Source: DATJSJ01 sp035504175
GTDB lineage: Bacteria > Pseudomonadota > Alphaproteobacteria > Acetobacterales > Acetobacteraceae
Direction: 5' to 3'
NCBI GenBank assembly: GCA_035504175.1
Contig: DATJSJ010000137.1
Span: 1-16,180 of the forward strand
DNA: 16,180 bases
Below the pieces are notes generated by a model, which was given only the letters and a program-made list of their open reading frames with translations, searched no databases and was not told where the DNA came from. Position numbers and translations under genes: made by a program. This document shows, in pieces, positions 15,795 to 16,180 of the stretch; the first letter of the stretch is position 1; every line of letters starts with the position of its first letter.

Positions 15795-15900
15795 TTGTTA
15801 GGTGGTCGGGTGGGGCGGCCCGGCGCCGGTCTCTGGGCCGACGGCGGAAGCCGACCCGACCGGCTCAAGCGCTGTGCAGAAACTCGGCAAGGCTAGGACA

Positions 15901-16180
15901 ATGCCTGAGATCCCGCTGGATAAGCTCAGCAAGTGGGCCGCCAGCAAACCAATGATCAAAGCGCTGTACGTGTTCGGCAGTTGCGCACGAGGCGAAGCAA
16001 GGCCAGATTCAGACCTTGACCTTGCTTTCGTTTGACTGCACGGACGACGCTTACGGCGAGATCATTCAGAACGCCGCAAACTGGAGGGAGGAGATTTCGG
16101 CACTCACCGGCGTCGTGGTCAAGGACCTCTATCCACGCACCGCGCCGTCCGTGACAAGTAGCACCGTGGTTGAGGTTTTC
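15901..16180 (+). pseudogene. Frameshifted nucleotidyltransferase-domain gene (MNT/NTP_transf_2 type), 3' end outside the window
   Basis: The first 44 codons from the ATG at 15901 encode a nucleotidyltransferase N terminus: ALYVFGSCARGE (21-32, the GS motif) and DSDLDLAF (36-43, the metal-binding DxD with Asp38 and Asp40). The frame then stops at 16033-16035. The next frame, from 16031 to the window end, is open for exactly 50 codons and continues in family style: FDCTDDAYGEIIQNAANWRE, then ISALTGVVVKDLYPR. A one-base insertion or two-base deletion near 16030 explains this. Codon use is less GC-rich at third positions than upstream. Such proteins often pair with HEPN partners in toxin-antitoxin-like modules. 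A sequencing error is the main alternative to decay. Confidence 0.65.

Overview
The window looks like chromosomal DNA of a high-GC alphaproteobacterium, most likely Acetobacteraceae/Rhodospirillales. This rests on very high GC at third codon positions, the gene order ffh-rpsP-rimM-trmD-rplS, and two copies of a GC-rich twin-hairpin repeat of a kind I associate with Acetobacteraceae intergenic regions. The organism call comes from recognition, not from a database search.

Layout. (1) 86-3582, minus strand: a translation and protein-targeting operon, ffh -> rpsP -> rimM -> trmD -> rplS. It has a candidate promoter at 3717-3746 and a twin-hairpin terminator-like repeat at 29-75. (2) 3888-4241, plus: a small secreted, proline-rich protein ending in a WxxGxW-type Trp/His/Gly tail. 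A 474-base stretch without a confident gene follows. (3) 4716-6459, plus: three closely spaced genes of unknown function. The first product has a possible small beta-barrel (LSm-like) pattern, the second is soluble, and the third is a two-helix membrane protein. This is the least explained part of the window. (4) 6672-7580, minus: a BadF/BadG-type N-acetylglucosamine kinase. It is divergent from a MetY-type O-acetylhomoserine sulfhydrylase (7950-9245, plus), with a 369-base spacer holding a candidate promoter and two hairpins. (5) 9342-11528, minus: a 728-residue amylo-alpha-1,6-glucosidase-like (glycogen debranching type) protein. It converges on metY across the second twin-hairpin repeat. 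(6) 11755-15794: a surface-sugar cluster containing gmhA (sedoheptulose-7-phosphate isomerase), a convergent FkbM methyltransferase with a coiled-coil tail, gmd (GDP-mannose 4,6-dehydratase) and an rmd-like reductase. Together these could supply and decorate a GDP-linked 6-deoxyhexose such as D-rhamnose, or a 6-deoxyheptose, for LPS O-antigen or exopolysaccharide. (7) 15901-16180: a nucleotidyltransferase gene (MNT/NTP_transf_2 type) broken by a frameshift near 16030 and running off the window. Its codon use is less GC-rich, suggesting an acquired segment begins here.

The strongest items for follow-up are the unknown three-gene set, the gene-end-oriented twin hairpins, the frameshifted nucleotidyltransferase, and the combination of gmhA, gmd, rmd and fkbM. 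I did not find CRISPR arrays, tRNA or rRNA genes, or a complete insertion sequence.
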